NCBI GenBank assembly: GCA_964430565.1
Contig: CAYSFD010000025.1
Location: 4,018-68,017 of the forward strand
From: VBDM01 sp964430565
GTDB lineage: Bacteria > Pseudomonadota > Gammaproteobacteria > Burkholderiales > SG8-39
Length of the DNA: 64,000 nt
Direction of reading: 5' to 3'
How positions within the stretch are numbered: position 1 is the first letter of the stretch; each line of letters begins with the position of its first letter. Under the pieces are notes generated by a model that had not been told where the DNA came from, ran no database searches, and worked only from the letters and a program-made list of their open reading frames with translations. Positions 62,915-64,000 of this stretch are shown in pieces. The position numbers were made by a program, and so were the translations under genes.

Positions 62915-63247
62915 TCACGCCTCGACTCGCTGCTGAAGGGCCTCCTGGGCCAACGTGTTGATGCTCTTGCCCTCGGCCTGGGCCACGATGGCCAGCTTCT
63001 CGTGGAGCTCTGGCGGGATGCGCAGGTTGAATTTCCCCGAATAGCTACGGCGCGGTTCGATGCCCTTCTCACGGCAGACCTCCAGGAAGACCTCAAGGGA
63101 CTTCTTGAACTCAGCGCGGAGTTCCTTGGGGTTCCTTCCGTAGAAGTCGGCGCCACCGTTGAGACCAAGAATCTCGCCGCGGAACACGTCCGACTCAGGG
63201 TCGTACTCGATCTTGGCGTTGAAGTCATCTACCGTCATTACGTTCAT
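62915..63247 (-). CDS. hicB: HicB-family antitoxin
   Basis: 110 residues. The N-terminal partial RNase H fold has AKIEYDPESDVFRGEILGLN and FYGRNPKELRAEFKKSLEVF; the C-terminal DNA-binding part (YSGKFNLRIPPELHEKLAIV, then EGKSINTLAQEALQQ) is a ribbon-helix-helix. The start overlaps the hicA stop (ATGA). HicB neutralises HicA and represses the operon. Confidence 0.9.
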   Translation of the reverse strand: MNVMTVDDFNAKIEYDPESDVFRGEILGLNGGADFYGRNPKELRAEFKKSLEVFLEVCREKGIEPRRSYSGKFNLRIPPELHEKLAIVAQAEGKSINTLAQEALQQRVEA

Positions 63248-63498
63248 GGGCGAACTCCGTGCTGTTCAAGCCACCTGCGCACGCTGGAAACAGCGCCTTT
63301 GTCTGTGTGCGGTGATGGGTGAGGCCGATGAAAGACTCGCACTTCGTTGAACAGGACCACTGCAACGCGGCTGCCCTCGCGCTCGGAGATCTCTGCACCC
63401 AAGCCACGGCAGAGGGCTTCGATGTCCTTCCAGGCAATGTTTGCGCTGGTCGGGTGGGTGAAGAGGGCTTCCAGGGTGCGCCGGTGACTGCGCTTCAT
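63244..63498 (-). CDS. hicA: HicA-family toxin (mRNA interferase)
   Basis: ATG 63498 gives 84 residues: MKRSHRRTLEALFTHPTSAN, then IAWKDIEALCRGLGAEISER, and FHRPHPSPHTDKGAVSSVRR, the conserved end of HicA with a dsRBD-like fold. The usual His after the GS turn is absent (GSRVAVVLF), as in a known subgroup. Toxin-first order and the 4-bp overlap with hicB are standard. The family cleaves mRNA; stability or activity here is untested. Confidence 0.85.
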   Translation of the reverse strand: MKRSHRRTLEALFTHPTSANIAWKDIEALCRGLGAEISEREGSRVAVVLFNEVRVFHRPHPSPHTDKGAVSSVRRWLEQHGVRP

Positions 63499-63505
63499 GT
63501 GCAAA

Positions 63506-63526
63506 TAGTACCGCGAAAAGGTACCA
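63506..63526 (-). promoter_or_regulatory. hicAB promoter/operator inverted repeat
   Basis: GTACC-GCGAAAA-GGTAC (63508-63524), an inverted repeat directly before hicA. On the minus strand TTGCTC-N18-TACTAT overlaps it and would place transcription start at or near the hicA ATG. A HicB operator covering the -10/-35 spacer is usual. Prediction only. Confidence 0.5.
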
Positions 63527-63605
63527 TCGAGCAAACCTACCTACCGGGCGCGTCTTCTGAGGCCTGACTAGCGCAAAGCGGACCAGCCGTGCGTGCCGGC
63601 GGCGC

Positions 63606-63857
63606 TTGGCCAAGAATATGGTCGACAACCTGGTGCTGCTGTGTGCGCTGCTGCTGGCCGCGCACTTGTCGCTGGGCCCCTTGGCCGATGCCGCCGGCGC
63701 GCTGCCGGCGCGTGTGGCGCAAGGGGCGCAGGTCTTTTTCTGGGCGCGCCTGGTCTATTTCGGCCTCTATCTGGCCGGCGTGCCCGTGTTGCGCACGCTG
63801 GTCTGGGCGGTGAGCCTTGCCGGGCTGGCGATGATCGGCTCGGTGCTGATCGTCTGA
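63606..63857 (+). pseudogene. Truncated MAPEG-family membrane protein (C-terminal fragment)
   Basis: 83 residues remain: NMVDNLVLLCALLLAAHLSL and FFWARLVYFGLYLAGVPVLR, then TLVWAVSLAGLAMIGSVLIV, matching the last two-thirds of MAPEG proteins (normal length about 130). The first membrane helix and start region are missing, and a stop occurs shortly upstream in the same frame. The break coincides with the hicAB promoter region. Confidence 0.65.
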
Positions 63858-63969
63858 AAGCGTCGCGCAACGAGACCCAGCCATCGAATCGCCGGCCCGC
63901 TGCCGCCGCGGCCGCCGCTGCCGTGCGCCTCACACCCTTCAGCGGCGGCCCCATCAGGAGCGATCCACC

Positions 63970-64000
63970 ATGTCCAACGTTCAATCTTCACGACGCCATC
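63970..64000 (+). CDS. Start of a gene cut by the window edge
   Basis: ATG at 63970 follows AGGAG (63956-63960) with a 9-bp spacer; the product begins MSNVQSSRRH. Only 10 residues are present, so no function can be proposed. Confidence 0.45.
   Translation, partial: MSNVQSSRRH

Noticed and set aside
60199..62961. A 920-codon open frame on the plus strand opposite the ABC genes
   Set aside because: It is antisense to a well-supported permease and ATPase, and its Arg/His/Asp-rich composition is typical of a GC-rich shadow frame.

Overview
The window is GC-rich, densely packed chromosomal DNA that most resembles a betaproteobacterium of the Burkholderiales/Rhodocyclales type. The supports are the lptGF <> pepA-holC-valS block, several tripartite-tricarboxylate (Bug/TctC) binding proteins, a sigma54-type pilA, and fds-type formate dehydrogenase genes. 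No rRNA, tRNA, CRISPR array or insertion sequence was recognised.

Layout. 0-1.1 kb: a TetR repressor with the start of an RND efflux adaptor, and a palindromic operator ahead of them. 1.2-10.7 kb: a tightly overlapping catabolic operon. It holds a maleamate-amidase-like isochorismatase fold enzyme, two maleate-isomerase-like proteins, an FAD monooxygenase, an isocitrate-lyase/PEP-mutase-like lyase, a TAXI-TRAP importer and two further binding proteins. The gene set resembles the lower part of a pyridine-ring (nicotinate-type) pathway, but the substrate is unknown. 10.9-24.8 kb: housekeeping genes (lptG, lptF, pepA, holC, valS, a TusA-like gene, chrB, a BepA-like protease, moaC), then a GT-C glycosyltransferase-like gene and pilA.

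24.9-37.8 kb: eight same-strand signalling genes. In transcription order they are a CHASE2 Ser/Thr kinase, a PP2C phosphatase, an FHA protein, a CHASE2 adenylate cyclase, a metallo-beta-lactamase-fold cyclic nucleotide phosphodiesterase, a cNMP-binding/rhodanese protein, a GAF-fused GspE/PilB-type ATPase and a GAF-HD-GYP protein. They could join protein phosphorylation, cAMP and c-di-GMP signals to a pilus or secretion motor.

38.2-56.3 kb: an oxalate/formate C1 region. It contains oxc-frc-formyltransferase, a Crp/Fnr regulator, a TctCBA importer, uspA-terC, formate-tetrahydrofolate ligase, an NAD-linked Mo-formate dehydrogenase (fdsGB fusion plus fdsA) and sucCD. Four perfect TTGAC-N4-GTCAA palindromes lie upstream of oxc/crp, tctC, fdsGB and sucC. 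The regulator carries the E-x-x-S-R recognition helix expected to read TTGA half-sites. This suggests one FNR-type regulon taking oxalate through formyl-CoA and formate to NADH, formyl-THF and the TCA cycle.

56.3-64 kb: a DUF47-Pit phosphate transporter pair, a HAD phosphatase, an MFS permease, and a Fe(III)/polyamine-type ABC importer with a chimera-like ATPase and no binding protein. A hicAB toxin-antitoxin pair abuts that ATPase and stands beside a truncated MAPEG gene. The beginning of another gene lies at the window edge.
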